Shown here in pieces: positions 7,657-16,771 of a stretch of 64,000 nucleotides of DNA. Source of the DNA: Thalassospira tepidiphila MCCC 1A03514 (GTDB lineage: Bacteria > Pseudomonadota > Alphaproteobacteria > Rhodospirillales > Thalassospiraceae). Position numbers and translations under genes: made by a program. The notes below the pieces were generated by a model. That model had not been told where the DNA came from. It ran no database searches and saw only the letters and a program-made list of their open reading frames with translations. Each line of letters starts with the position of its first letter. Position 1 is the first letter of the stretch. The stretch covers positions 78,693-142,692 of the forward strand of contig NZ_JPVZ01000010.1 of assembly GCF_001662875.1 (NCBI RefSeq). Direction: 5' to 3'.

Positions 7657-9705
7657 TCAGGCAGCCCGAATGGTACTGACAAAACTGTCAGTAGCACCTT
7701 TCAGGGTAGTGAAGTTCTCAGACAAGGTGCTAACAGCTGACAAGACGTCACTGGACGCAGAGCCAGCCTCGGTTACGGCCTGAGAAACCGTAACGATATT
7801 GGAGCTCACAACCGTTGCACCGGTTGCGGCCTGTTCGATGTTAAAGGCGATCTCGCGGGTTGCCGCCGACTGTTGCTCAACGGCTGAGGAAATCGAGGCA
7901 ACAATGCCTTCCATTTCGCTGATGGTTCTACTGATCAGATCAATCTGGCTGGCGGCAAAGCCGGTTCGACTTTGAACATTGTTGACCTGTTCTCGGATTT
8001 CCTCAGTGGCCTTGGCTGTCTGGGCCGACAGGGTTTTGACTTCGTTGGCGACAACTGCAAATCCCTTGCCCGCATCCCCTGCCCGCGATGCTTCAATCGT
8101 CGCATTGAGCGCAAGCATGTTGGTCTGATCGGAAATATCGGCAATCAGTTTGAGAACATGATCGATATTGTTCGATGCCTCGACCAGTTCCTGAATACCG
8201 CGCATGGTTTCCCGGGCCTGATCAACTGCTCTTTTGGCAACCTCGGTCGAGAAGATCACCTGTCGGTTAATCTCTTCGATTGAGCTGTTGAGCTCCTCGG
8301 TCGCAGAGGCAACAGAATCGACATTGCCACTGGCCTGTTCACTGGCGGATGCAACCGCCGTTGTCTGTTCGGACGCGGCAGTGGCAATACGCGACATACC
8401 GGTTGCAGTTGCCTGAAGTTCAACCGCGGCGGCGGCAACGGCTTCGATGATGCTGCCCACACTGTTGGTAAAGCTGTCTGCCGTCTGGTTCATGAACCGC
8501 CGCTGTTCTTCCTTGGTCCGTTCTTCCTGCGCACGGGCTTCAGCTTCGAGTTCGTCGTTGCGGATGGCGTTGGTTTTAAACACCTGAACCGCCTGCGCCA
8601 TCTGGCCGATTTCGTCCTTGCGGGTCTGTCCGGGAATTTCAACACCCAGATCGTGATCGGCCAGCCTGCGCATGATGGTCGTAATCGCAGTGATCGGACG
8701 CGACAAACGATCCCCCATGACCCAGGCCAAAACCATCCCAAGAACGGCACCGCCAATCGATGCGATCAGGATTTCCTTTTCCGCCAGAATGATTTCGGCG
8801 ACGACCTTTTCAAAGATGTTGTGCTCTGCCACCGCCAGTTCCTGTTTCAGGGCCTCGGCGTCGGCAATGATACCCTCCGATGCTTCGCGCATGGTCCCGT
8901 GGACCGTGGCGACAATTTCCAGTTCGTCGGCACGGATCTTGTCAAACACTTCGCGGTAATCAGCAAACAGGTTGTTGGCATCATCCAGCACAGCTTTCAG
9001 GTCACCCGTAAGCGGCTGATTGCCGATTTGCCCCAATGCGGCTTCAAGCTTTGTAAACTCATCGGCGGATTTGGCCCCAAAGCTGTCATCCTGACGGCCA
9101 ATCAGGATATTGGCATACAACCTTGCCAGAAGTGCATGTTCACGTGCCGCGACTGAGCGTTTGAGGAGCTCAAGATCACCGGTGTTCTGCGCATGGGCGA
9201 CAAGCTTGTCGAGATCGGCAACGATTTTGATCCCGTCCGGCTCAAGGCGATCCAGGATCAGGGAATGGTATTCGTCGCTCAGGCTTTTGGCCGCGGTGAA
9301 ACTTTCAAGGTAAACATCAAGCTCATGCGCAATCTGTTCGATGCGATTACGATGTTCTTCGACCATGAATTGCGACTGCGCGTCTTGAAGCATCAGTTCA
9401 AGCTGCTTGGCATAGGTAAAGACGGCGTCGGCGTCTTCCGGATCAGCCGTATTGGCAAATTCACGCGCATGATTGTTAAAGCGCAGAAACTGCGTCTCGA
9501 TCTCGCCGATCAATGATGCCTCTTCGACATAATGGGCGTACTCATCCACATCATGTGACACCGCAACGAAGGTGAAATAAGCGAAACCAAGTGCGGCAAT
9601 CAGAATTGCCAGCACCACGGCAAAACCAGCCAGAATTTTTGATTTTATTCGCATGTTAGCCAACACACCTGAGTTGAGAACCAAAGCAGAGGACCCCGAA
9701 ACCAT
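7657..9705 (-). CDS. methyl-accepting chemotaxis protein with a helical sensor domain
   Basis: A 682-residue chemoreceptor. After a short N-terminal segment comes TM1 (about residues 22-44), then a roughly 250-residue all-helical periplasmic sensor resembling HBM domains, TM2 (near 320-345), a HAMP domain (RLSRPITAITTIMRRLADHDL) and a methyl-accepting domain with the conserved hairpin tip DQTNMLALNATIEASRAGD. I placed the start at 9705 because AAGGAG lies 7 nt upstream; the ATG at 9654 (MRIKSKIL) looks better as a membrane-anchor start but lacks a ribosome site. No che genes are nearby, so it is an orphan receptor. Ligand unknown. Confidence 0.92.
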   Translation of the reverse strand: MVSGSSALVLNSGVLANMRIKSKILAGFAVVLAILIAALGFAYFTFVAVSHDVDEYAHYVEEASLIGEIETQFLRFNNHAREFANTADPEDADAVFTYAKQLELMLQDAQSQFMVEEHRNRIEQIAHELDVYLESFTAAKSLSDEYHSLILDRLEPDGIKIVADLDKLVAHAQNTGDLELLKRSVAAREHALLARLYANILIGRQDDSFGAKSADEFTKLEAALGQIGNQPLTGDLKAVLDDANNLFADYREVFDKIRADELEIVATVHGTMREASEGIIADAEALKQELAVAEHNIFEKVVAEIILAEKEILIASIGGAVLGMVLAWVMGDRLSRPITAITTIMRRLADHDLGVEIPGQTRKDEIGQMAQAVQVFKTNAIRNDELEAEARAQEERTKEEQRRFMNQTADSFTNSVGSIIEAVAAAAVELQATATGMSRIATAASEQTTAVASASEQASGNVDSVASATEELNSSIEEINRQVIFSTEVAKRAVDQARETMRGIQELVEASNNIDHVLKLIADISDQTNMLALNATIEASRAGDAGKGFAVVANEVKTLSAQTAKATEEIREQVNNVQSRTGFAASQIDLISRTISEMEGIVASISSAVEQQSAATREIAFNIEQAATGATVVSSNIVTVSQAVTEAGSASSDVLSAVSTLSENFTTLKGATDSFVSTIRAA

Positions 9706-9959
9706 CGTCAAACTCCTTGCAAGGCGAAGACATCCATCTACGCTCACCGATGCGATCTAGCGGAATTTTCCACGTGCCGAATATCCTCAAATGGGGAGGG
9801 GGCACGCACTTATCCCCTTGTAATTAAATTGGCAAAAAGAAGTTCAACTTCAAGGATCCATGCATTTTTTGCACTGAGCATATAATAAACCCTTCAAATC
9901 TGCGTGTTGTGCAGGATCTGGCGGGCAAGTCTTGAAGGATAGTTTCAGCCTATATTTTC
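9706..9959. other. intergenic region upstream of the chemoreceptor gene
   Basis: A relatively AT-rich 254-bp gap that must contain the promoter of the minus-strand chemoreceptor and the 3' end of the lipid kinase transcript. I see a short palindrome, GAAGTTCAACTTC (9839-9851), but no clear terminator, promoter hexamers or small gene. Confidence 0.4.
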
Positions 9960-10907
9960 TTAGTCTGCCGCAATCCGAAGCAACTCAGGCGACGTTGTAT
10001 CGGTTTTGGATGACAATTCGGCATAGGCCGGCGGCACCATCAATCGCACAGGATAGGGGGACAAGCTGATCTCGCATGGCAGTTTTCCTGCACTTTCCCC
10101 GTCAATCTGAAGCGGGGCCGGGCCGCAATGACTGGTGATCGTGATGCGCTCTGCCCGGACCACCGAAACGTCGCTTTGGGCATGCAACCGATTAAGTGTC
10201 AGTGCCAGACCATAACGCGACAAGGCCCCGATACCGTTGCCCGGCATCAGCACCACATCAAGGCTGTTGGCCGTCAGGCTGGCATCGGGCGATATGACAA
10301 ATGCCCCGCCATAATGTTGCGCATGGGTCACAACCACGCCCGACACCCGGTAGTTTTCCCGGCCAATACTGACTTCAAAATCACGATGACGCGGGAAAAA
10401 GATGTTACGAAGACCTTCCAGGACATAGGCCCCCTTGCCAATCAGGCGTTTGAGGCGCAGCGAAACATTGGCGACCGTATCGGCATCGGCCCCCATGCCG
10501 ACCATCAAAAAGAACGCCCGGCCATTGACCAGTCCGGGACGAACCCAGACCATGCCGGGATTGTTGATATAGTCGGCAATCGCGCGTGCCCGGATTTCAA
10601 GCCCGACCTCGACCGCCAGCACATTGGCCGTTCCAAGCGGGATGATGCCAAGTGGCGGAACCTCGTGCCCGTCGATCTGGGCATCAAGCAATCCGTTTAA
10701 TGCCTCGTTAAGCGACCCGTCGCCACCGGCAACAAACAAACGTTGATGGGCACGGACCTTGCGGGCCAGTTCGCGGGCGTGACCGGGATGGGTGGTTTGC
10801 AGCAACTCCACCTTGATGCCGGCATGTTGCAATATCTGGGATAAAAACCGCTGTTTATTGCCACCGGCACGTGGATTGAAGATGACAGTCACATCCGCAT
10901 CGGCCAT
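9960..10907 (-). CDS. diacylglycerol-kinase-family lipid kinase
   Basis: A 315-residue protein of the DAGK catalytic family. It has the N-terminal nucleotide fold (VTVIFNPRAGG), the glycine-rich GGDGSLNEALNG at residues 61-72 and PLGTANVLA at 90-98; the C-terminal half is the beta-sandwich of YegS/DgkB-type kinases. Such enzymes phosphorylate diacylglycerol or related lipids with ATP. I used the start MADADV at 10907; a longer open frame exists upstream but would run through the regulatory region. It is divergent from the plcP-like gene, whose predicted product is diacylglycerol, which suggests recycling of that lipid to phosphatidic acid. The physiological link is inference. Confidence 0.85.
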   Translation of the reverse strand: MADADVTVIFNPRAGGNKQRFLSQILQHAGIKVELLQTTHPGHARELARKVRAHQRLFVAGGDGSLNEALNGLLDAQIDGHEVPPLGIIPLGTANVLAVEVGLEIRARAIADYINNPGMVWVRPGLVNGRAFFLMVGMGADADTVANVSLRLKRLIGKGAYVLEGLRNIFFPRHRDFEVSIGRENYRVSGVVVTHAQHYGGAFVISPDASLTANSLDVVLMPGNGIGALSRYGLALTLNRLHAQSDVSVVRAERITITSHCGPAPLQIDGESAGKLPCEISLSPYPVRLMVPPAYAELSSKTDTTSPELLRIAAD

Positions 10908-10974
10908 TTGGACCCACTTCCGAAATAAAAATGAAATAAATTTTTCACAGCACCTACCATATGAAATAAAACAT

Positions 10975-10992
10975 GTAACAGTTGCTTTACAG
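10975..10992 (-). promoter_or_regulatory. PHO-box-like direct repeat (toward the lipid kinase)
   Basis: Read on the minus strand the sequence is CTGTAAA-GCAA-CTGTTAC: two CTGTNA heptamers at 11-bp spacing, the architecture of a PhoB box (consensus CTGTCAT-N4-CTGTCAT). It lies 68 bp upstream of the lipid kinase ATG. The last two positions of each heptamer deviate from consensus. Confidence 0.4.
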
Positions 10993-10994
10993 AA

Positions 10995-11025
10995 CTGCGA
11001 AATTTCTGTGAACGGGTTATATAAT
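10995..11025 (+). promoter_or_regulatory. PHO-box-like repeat and -10 element (toward plcP)
   Basis: On the plus strand CTGCGAA (10995-11001), 4 nt, CTGTGAA (11006-11012), then a perfect TATAAT at 11020-11025. The 11-bp phasing of CTG heptamers ahead of a -10 hexamer resembles a PhoB-activated promoter, although the 7-bp gap to the -10 is shorter than the about 10 bp in E. coli pstS. The first heptamer is degenerate. Confidence 0.4.
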
Positions 11026-11125
11026 CGAACGATTTGTTTTAAACCGATACTGGTTTGGAACAGTATTCGGCAAGACAAACTGTCGATTTCCAGCCATCCT
11101 TTTGGCAGGATACGGAGGAGCGGCA

Positions 11126-12043
11126 ATGACAGCGATGACGCTGCAACCGCATTACCGCACGGTCTGGATTTCAGACGTCCATCTGGGGACACGTGGATGT
11201 CAGGCAGACCTTCTATTGGATTTCCTCAATGAAGTGACGGCAGACACCTATTATCTGGTGGGTGACATTATTGACGGCTGGCGCCTCAAGAAAAGCTGGT
11301 ACTGGCCGGAAAGTCATCATGCCGTGATCACGACAATCATGGAAAAGGCAAAGAATGGCGCCAAAGTCATCTTCGTCCCCGGGAACCATGATGAATTCGC
11401 CCGCGAGTTTGTCGATATGACTTTTGGCCATGTCGACGTTAAAATGAACGATATCCACGTCACCGCCGATGGCAAGCGCCTTTTGGTCATCCATGGCGAT
11501 GAATTTGACGGGGTCGTCAAATATGCCAAGTGGCTGGCCTATCTGGGTGACACCGCCTACAACCTTGCCATTACACTCAACCGCTATTTCAACGGCGTTC
11601 GACGCCGCCTTGGTTACGGATACTGGTCGCTTTCGGCCTATCTTAAGAACCGGGTGAAGAACGCGGTTCAGTTCATCTGCAACTTTGAAAATGCCGTCGC
11701 CCACGAAGCCGCCAAACGCAAGGTGGATGGCGTTGTTTGCGGACACATCCATCACGCCGAAAAACGCAAGATCGGCGATGTGCTGTATTGCAATGATGGT
11801 GACTGGGTTGAAAGCTGTACGGCCCTTGTCGAAGACAAGGAAGGCAAGCTGGAACTGCTGCACTGGGCCGAAATGCGCCAGATGGCGATGAGCCATTCAA
11901 GCCCCGGTCACGATGCGGCAAGCGCCCCGTCACTTGGCCTCGGCAAATTGATTTCCATGTTTCGTATCGCCCATGAAGCGGGCAACTCTGCATCGGGCTC
12001 TTCGAAAAAGGGCAGTGATGCACCGATTGGAAAGACTGCATGA
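11126..12043 (+). CDS. plcP: PlcP-type metallophosphoesterase (phospholipase C of lipid remodelling)
   Basis: A 305-residue calcineurin-fold phosphoesterase with all metal motifs: SDVHLGTRG (residues 16-24), GDIIDGW (46-52), GNHDE (86-90), IHGDEFDG (122-129) and GHIHHAE (206-212). Automatic annotation would often call it UDP-2,3-diacylglucosamine hydrolase (LpxH-like). The sequence style (YLVGDIIDGWRLKKSWYWP, the NDGDWVESCTALVE ending) and the glycosyltransferase directly behind it fit the alphaproteobacterial PlcP group instead. That group cleaves phospholipids to diacylglycerol under phosphate limitation. GGAGGAG lies about 5 nt before the ATG. An LpxH role cannot be excluded, because it lies 2 kb from a lipid A cluster. 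Confidence 0.7.
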   Translation: MTAMTLQPHYRTVWISDVHLGTRGCQADLLLDFLNEVTADTYYLVGDIIDGWRLKKSWYWPESHHAVITTIMEKAKNGAKVIFVPGNHDEFAREFVDMTFGHVDVKMNDIHVTADGKRLLVIHGDEFDGVVKYAKWLAYLGDTAYNLAITLNRYFNGVRRRLGYGYWSLSAYLKNRVKNAVQFICNFENAVAHEAAKRKVDGVVCGHIHHAEKRKIGDVLYCNDGDWVESCTALVEDKEGKLELLHWAEMRQMAMSHSSPGHDAASAPSLGLGKLISMFRIAHEAGNSASGSSKKGSDAPIGKTA

Positions 12044-13182
12044 AAATACTGATCGTAACCGATGCCTGGTATCCGCAGGTCAACGGTGTTGTCCGTACCC
12101 TTGAAACCGTACGGGGCGAGTTGGGCGAGATGGGACATGACGTTCATGTCATCTCGCCCGATCAGTTTAAAACCATCCCCTGCCCGACTTATCCGGAAAT
12201 CCGGCTGGCGCTTTTTGCCAAACGCAAAATGGCCAAGATGATCGAGGCCCTTCATCCCGTCGCCATCCACATTTCCACCGAAGGCCCGCTGGGTCAGGCC
12301 GCACGGGCCTATTGCCTTAAGCGTGGCATTCCGTTTTCGACCGCCTATCACACGCGTTTCCCGGAATATATTCATGCCCGCTGGCGCCTGCCGCTTTCGA
12401 TCCTTTATCGCGGCATGAAGCATTTCCACGGCAAATCGCAATCCGTCATGGTCGCGACCGAAACCCTGCGTCAGGAACTGTCCGACTGGGGCTTTAACAA
12501 CCTGCAAATCTGGTCACGCGGTGTCGATCTGGACCTGTTCCGCCCCCGCCCGGACGCCAGTTTTGGCGATTTCCCAAAACCGCACTGGCTGTTTGTCGGC
12601 CGGGTTGCGGTGGAAAAGAATATCGGCCATTTCCTGGATCTTGACCTGCCGGGTACGAAATTCGTTGTCGGCGATGGCCCGCAACTAAATGAGCTCAAGG
12701 GCAAGTATCCCAACGCGCAGTTTCTCGGCAAAAAAATTGGTGAAGAACTGGCAACGGCCTTTGCCGCGGCCGACGTCTTTGTCTTCCCCAGTAAGACGGA
12801 TACTTTCGGCCTTGTGATCCTTGAAGCCCTGGCATCGGGCACCCCGGTTGCCGTCTTCCCGGTTCAGGGACCAGCCGATATCGTGCGTGGGACCAAGGCC
12901 GGCGCCATCGATGCCGACCTGCGCGAAGCCGCCTTGGCCGCGTTGGAGCTTAAAAGTGACGATGCCCGCGCATTGGCCGAACAATATAGCTGGCGCAATT
13001 CCGCCAACCAGTTCCTGCACAATCTGGCACCGTTTTCCGGTGGGTTTGATGGTGTTGAGGCAACCCGCATTTCACTGGATGACGCGGCAAATACCAGCGC
13101 AGCAAAGTCAGCGGTCGCAGAACCGGATCACGCGCCTGAAACCGTGGCAGGCAAAGCACCTGTTGGGCAACCAGCCCAATAG
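12040..13182 (+). CDS. GT4 glycosyltransferase, Agt/SqdX-like
   Basis: A 380-residue GT-B enzyme. It opens MKILIVTDAWYPQVNGVVRTLE, the hallmark of the GT4 group that includes alpha-mannosyltransferases, SqdX and the glycolipid synthase Agt. The donor-binding region SKTDTFGLVILEALASGTPV lies around residues 248-267. The ATG overlaps the stop of the plcP-like gene (ATGA), so the two are translationally coupled. In alphaproteobacteria a PlcP/Agt pair converts phospholipid to diacylglycerol and then glycosylates it to a phosphorus-free membrane lipid. The last 45 residues are Ala/Pro-rich and probably disordered. The donor sugar cannot be read from sequence. Confidence 0.75.
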   Translation: MKILIVTDAWYPQVNGVVRTLETVRGELGEMGHDVHVISPDQFKTIPCPTYPEIRLALFAKRKMAKMIEALHPVAIHISTEGPLGQAARAYCLKRGIPFSTAYHTRFPEYIHARWRLPLSILYRGMKHFHGKSQSVMVATETLRQELSDWGFNNLQIWSRGVDLDLFRPRPDASFGDFPKPHWLFVGRVAVEKNIGHFLDLDLPGTKFVVGDGPQLNELKGKYPNAQFLGKKIGEELATAFAAADVFVFPSKTDTFGLVILEALASGTPVAVFPVQGPADIVRGTKAGAIDADLREAALAALELKSDDARALAEQYSWRNSANQFLHNLAPFSGGFDGVEATRISLDDAANTSAAKSAVAEPDHAPETVAGKAPVGQPAQ

Positions 13183-13195
13183 GTCGCACGCCTGA

Positions 13196-13993
13196 TCAGC
13201 GATAAAGGCTTTTGCGCAAGGTGCGATATGCCCAAAGACCGTTGAGCGCATCCGTGCCCAACCAGCGACGGAACGGGCGCAGCATCAGATAGACCGGGCG
13301 CAAAAGCCTGATCACCTTACGCAGCGGTACTAATTGCGGTGCAGTTGCGCCAGCAGCCTCGACATAGGCCTGCCATCCGGCACGCAGCAATTCCGGGCGT
13401 TTTTTAAATTCACGCTGGATGGAAAACACAAACAGCAAGATGTCGCGCGCCTGGGCATCAATCACCGGCATGCGGGCGTTTGGATCTTCTTCGAAATCGA
13501 TAAAGCCGATCTGATGATCGTCGCGCAGTGTCATGTTGCGAAGCAGTGGCGCACCATGAGCAACCCCTTCGCTGTGCAATCTTGCCAAGGCCGCACCGGC
13601 GTCAACAACATGGCGACGGATGGCATCATCATTGCCCTTGTCGACATCATCTTCGATGCAGGTTTTAAGGATGCGGCCATTATCGCCAATCGCAATCCAG
13701 TTTTCACCGACGTCAATCAGATCCGGGACCAACACACCAAGGGCGGCAAGCTTGCGCAAGGTCGCGGCCTCGCTTTCAAGGCCCTTTTGCCCGCCGGGCG
13801 ATACGGTCGGGCGCAACAATGGAATACCGGTAATGTTGGCCGCAAAGCGCTGAACGCTGTGCCAGACTTTATGTTTGGCCGGAACTGCCTGTTTGACCCA
13901 AATGCGCCGGTTATCCCAGCGCAGCGGGAAAACCCGTGCCCCGACACCCTGGGCCACGGTGCGTTCGACAAGTGCGTGGAGTTGCTCGTTCAT
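13196..13993 (-). CDS. BUD32/InaA-like lipopolysaccharide kinase-fold protein, possibly inactive
   Basis: A 265-residue protein with a small protein-kinase fold: a candidate ATP lysine in WVK (K34), a Glu-rich helix (about 71-80), a catalytic-loop segment HGAPLLRN (146-153) and a metal segment FIDFEED (164-170). Kinases of the WaaP/InaA/BUD32 type usually read HGD at the loop; here the expected catalytic Asp is Ala148, so activity is doubtful or the mechanism differs. The C-terminal 60 residues are basic. It is convergent with the glycosyltransferase and divergent from msbA, in a lipid-modification neighbourhood, which fits a role at the envelope. Confidence 0.6.
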   Translation of the reverse strand: MNEQLHALVERTVAQGVGARVFPLRWDNRRIWVKQAVPAKHKVWHSVQRFAANITGIPLLRPTVSPGGQKGLESEAATLRKLAALGVLVPDLIDVGENWIAIGDNGRILKTCIEDDVDKGNDDAIRRHVVDAGAALARLHSEGVAHGAPLLRNMTLRDDHQIGFIDFEEDPNARMPVIDAQARDILLFVFSIQREFKKRPELLRAGWQAYVEAAGATAPQLVPLRKVIRLLRPVYLMLRPFRRWLGTDALNGLWAYRTLRKSLYR

Positions 13994-14168
13994 TTATTTG
14001 TCTTATATGTCGCAGTTGGCAATCTGCTGTTATGCAGACCATTTTTGTGTCCGTTAAAGCGTCTCAGCAGCTTGCCGCCCTTGTCCGAGCGTGCTAGCAA
14101 CAGCGCGAGTATTTTACTTTTATGATGCCGTATCCATAACGATAGTATCAATTCGATACAATCTGGAA

Positions 14169-15977
14169 ATGGCGAAGAAGGCCGGGATCAAATCATTGCC
14201 AAAGAATTCGTTGGATCATACTGCAGAACACTGGGGTACCTGGCCGCTGGTCAAGCGTATCGTGCGAGATGCGGTTGCCCCCTATCTTGGCAAAATACTG
14301 CTTGCCCTTCTCTGCATGGCGCTGATGGCCGGGGCGACCGGCCTTTACGCGCTTTTGATGGATCCGATCATCAATGATGTTTTCATCAACAAGAAGGAAA
14401 ACATGCTGGTACCCGTCGGGGCGGCAGTTCTTGGATCCTTCGCCCTCAAAGGCTTTGCCAACTATGGCCAGACGGTTTTGATGAGCTATGTCGGCGGGCG
14501 TATTCTGGCCGATCTGCAAAACAGCCTGTATGAGCATGTCATTCGCCTTGATATCGGCTTTTTCCACAGCACGAATACCGGCAAGCTGATCACGCGCTTT
14601 ACCAACGACATCACCGCGATGCGCGCAGCAGTTTCAAACTCGCTGACCGGTTTTGGCAAAGACCTTCTGACTGCTGCCGTCCTTGTCGGCGTGATGTTCT
14701 ACAAGGACTGGTTGCTTGCGATCATCGCCTTTACCGTATTTCCCGCTGCGATCTATCCGATTGCGCGACTGGGTAAACGCATGCGCAAGGTCTCTGCCAA
14801 CACCCAGCAACAGATTGGCGAATTCGCCACCTTGCTTGAACAAACCTTCCAGGGCATTCGCCACGTGAAGGCATATGGCATGGAGCCCTATGAATGTTCG
14901 CGCATGGGCAAGCTGGTTGAAACCGTCTTCAAACTGAGCTTCAAGGCATCGACGGTTAGCGCGCGTTCTTCCCCCATCATGGAAACACTTGGTGGTGCAG
15001 CAATCACCGCGATCATCATTTATGGCGGCAACCGCGTGATCGACGGGGCAAGTGACCCCGGAAGCTTCTTTGCCTTTATCACGGCCTTGCTGCTGGCCTA
15101 TGAGCCGGTCAAACGTCTGGCCAATATCAACATCACCTTGCAGCAAGGCCTTGCTGCATCCCAGCGCGTCTTCACGGTTCTAGATATTGAACCTGAAATC
15201 AAGGACGCACCGGATGCCAAGGAGCTCGCGGTTTCAGGTGGCAACATCAACTTCAAAAACGTTGCCTTTGCCTATACCCCTGAAATCACAGCACTGCGCG
15301 AGATTGATCTTGATATCAAGGCGGGCGAAACCGTGGCCCTTGTTGGCCCGTCGGGTGCGGGTAAATCGACCATCCTCAACCTGATCCCGCGTTTCTATGA
15401 CATCGATCAGGGTGCCATCACCATTGATGGTCAGGATATCCGCAATGTAACGCTTGAAAGCCTGCGCAAGGCGACCGCGCTTGTCAGTCAGGAAATCACC
15501 CTGTTTGACGATACGGTGCGTGCCAACATCGCCTATGGTCGCGCCGGCGCCTCGGATGCCGAGATCGAACAGGCCGCACGTCAGGCCGCCGCCCACGACT
15601 TTATCGGACAGCTTCAACATGGCTATGACACGATTGTCGGCGAACATGGTGTAAAGCTGTCGGGTGGGCAGCGTCAGCGTATTGCGATTGCGCGCGCCAT
15701 GCTGAAAAACGCGCCGATCCTGTTGCTTGATGAAGCAACCTCGGCCCTTGATACGGAATCCGAACGCCATATTCAGGGGGCTTTGGCCGAACTGATGAAA
15801 GGCCGAACGACCCTTGTGATTGCGCACCGTCTGTCGACCATCATTGATGCCGACAAGATTTGCGTTGTCAGCAATGGTCGCGTGACCGAACAGGGCAAAC
15901 ACGAAGAATTGCTAGCACTGGGAGGGGCTTATGCGCACCTCTATAACTTGCAATTCTCGGAAGAAAACGGAAACTGA
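14169..15977 (+). CDS. msbA: lipid A export ABC transporter (MsbA type)
   Basis: A 602-residue half-transporter: six transmembrane helices in the first 330 residues, then an ATPase domain with Walker A GPSGAGKST, signature LSGGQRQRIAIARAM, Walker B ILLLDEATSALD and the switch His in VIAHRLS. MsbA flips lipid A-core across the inner membrane. I chose ATG 14169; the open frame starts earlier, but the added residues look non-coding. GGAA sits directly against the ATG, so the ribosome site is poor. The four genes behind it (DUF374, waaA, lpxK, lpxL) all act on lipid A, supporting the substrate. Confidence 0.88.
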   Translation: MAKKAGIKSLPKNSLDHTAEHWGTWPLVKRIVRDAVAPYLGKILLALLCMALMAGATGLYALLMDPIINDVFINKKENMLVPVGAAVLGSFALKGFANYGQTVLMSYVGGRILADLQNSLYEHVIRLDIGFFHSTNTGKLITRFTNDITAMRAAVSNSLTGFGKDLLTAAVLVGVMFYKDWLLAIIAFTVFPAAIYPIARLGKRMRKVSANTQQQIGEFATLLEQTFQGIRHVKAYGMEPYECSRMGKLVETVFKLSFKASTVSARSSPIMETLGGAAITAIIIYGGNRVIDGASDPGSFFAFITALLLAYEPVKRLANINITLQQGLAASQRVFTVLDIEPEIKDAPDAKELAVSGGNINFKNVAFAYTPEITALREIDLDIKAGETVALVGPSGAGKSTILNLIPRFYDIDQGAITIDGQDIRNVTLESLRKATALVSQEITLFDDTVRANIAYGRAGASDAEIEQAARQAAAHDFIGQLQHGYDTIVGEHGVKLSGGQRQRIAIARAMLKNAPILLLDEATSALDTESERHIQGALAELMKGRTTLVIAHRLSTIIDADKICVVSNGRVTEQGKHEELLALGGAYAHLYNLQFSEENGN

Positions 15978-16003
15978 TCCGGACAACTTCGGGAATATCG
16001 GGC

Positions 16004-16771
16004 GTGCAGTGGCATAAACGGATCATAAAAAGCGATACAATGCGCAGCACACTGTGCTGGCTGGCGGCGTTTTATGTGCGCCTGATGCGTGCCACAGGAC
16101 GCTGGCGCACCAAAGGTGGTGACCATCCGGCCCACTACCTGACGGAAGGCAAACCGTTTATCGTTGCCTTCTGGCATCAACGTCTTTTGATGATGCCCTA
16201 TACCTGGCGATCTGTTGGCGGGGACCGCCCGTTTAACATGTTGATTTCATCGCATCGTGACGGGGAAATCATTTCTCGGACGATTGCGCGCTTTGATATC
16301 AAGACCATCGCCGGATCGACCGGCAAGGGCAAAGGCGGTGCTGCGGCGCTTCGCCAGATTCTCAAGGCACTGAAAGCCGGCGAAGTTGTCGGCATGACGC
16401 CAGATGGGCCGCGCGGCCCGCGCATGCGGGCATCCGACGGGATCATTCAGGCGGCCCGTATGGCCGGTGTTCCGATTTTCCCGCTGACCTATTCGGCTTC
16501 CAACCGCAAGGTCATTCAAAGCTGGGATCGGTTCATTTTACCGCTGCCCTTTTCACGCGGTGTTTTTCACTGGGGCGATCCGATTTTTGTCGACCGCAAG
16601 CTTGATGACGAAGGCATGGAAGCCAAACGGATCGAGCTTGAAAACGCCCTGACCAGGCTCACCCAGGAAACTGATCGTGAACTTGGTCTTGCGGTGATCC
16701 CGCCTGCTGCCCCCGATGAACTGCCCAAGCAAAAGCGATCTGCCATCGCGGCGGGGGAAACCGGATCATGA
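16004..16771 (+). CDS. DUF374 lysophospholipid-acyltransferase-like protein
   Basis: A 255-residue protein of the DUF374 family (LPLAT superfamily). The family blocks are present: AFWHQRLLMMP, ISSHRDGEII, STGKGKGGAAALR and TPDGPRGPRM around residues 130-140. These correspond to the His-x4-Asp-like and substrate motifs of lipid acyltransferases. Its reaction is not established; its place between msbA and waaA, ending in an ATGA overlap with waaA, points to lipid A or Kdo metabolism. The start is GTG at 16004 with GGAA upstream; an ATG at 16040 is an alternative. Confidence 0.82.
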   Translation: MQWHKRIIKSDTMRSTLCWLAAFYVRLMRATGRWRTKGGDHPAHYLTEGKPFIVAFWHQRLLMMPYTWRSVGGDRPFNMLISSHRDGEIISRTIARFDIKTIAGSTGKGKGGAAALRQILKALKAGEVVGMTPDGPRGPRMRASDGIIQAARMAGVPIFPLTYSASNRKVIQSWDRFILPLPFSRGVFHWGDPIFVDRKLDDEGMEAKRIELENALTRLTQETDRELGLAVIPPAAPDELPKQKRSAIAAGETGS

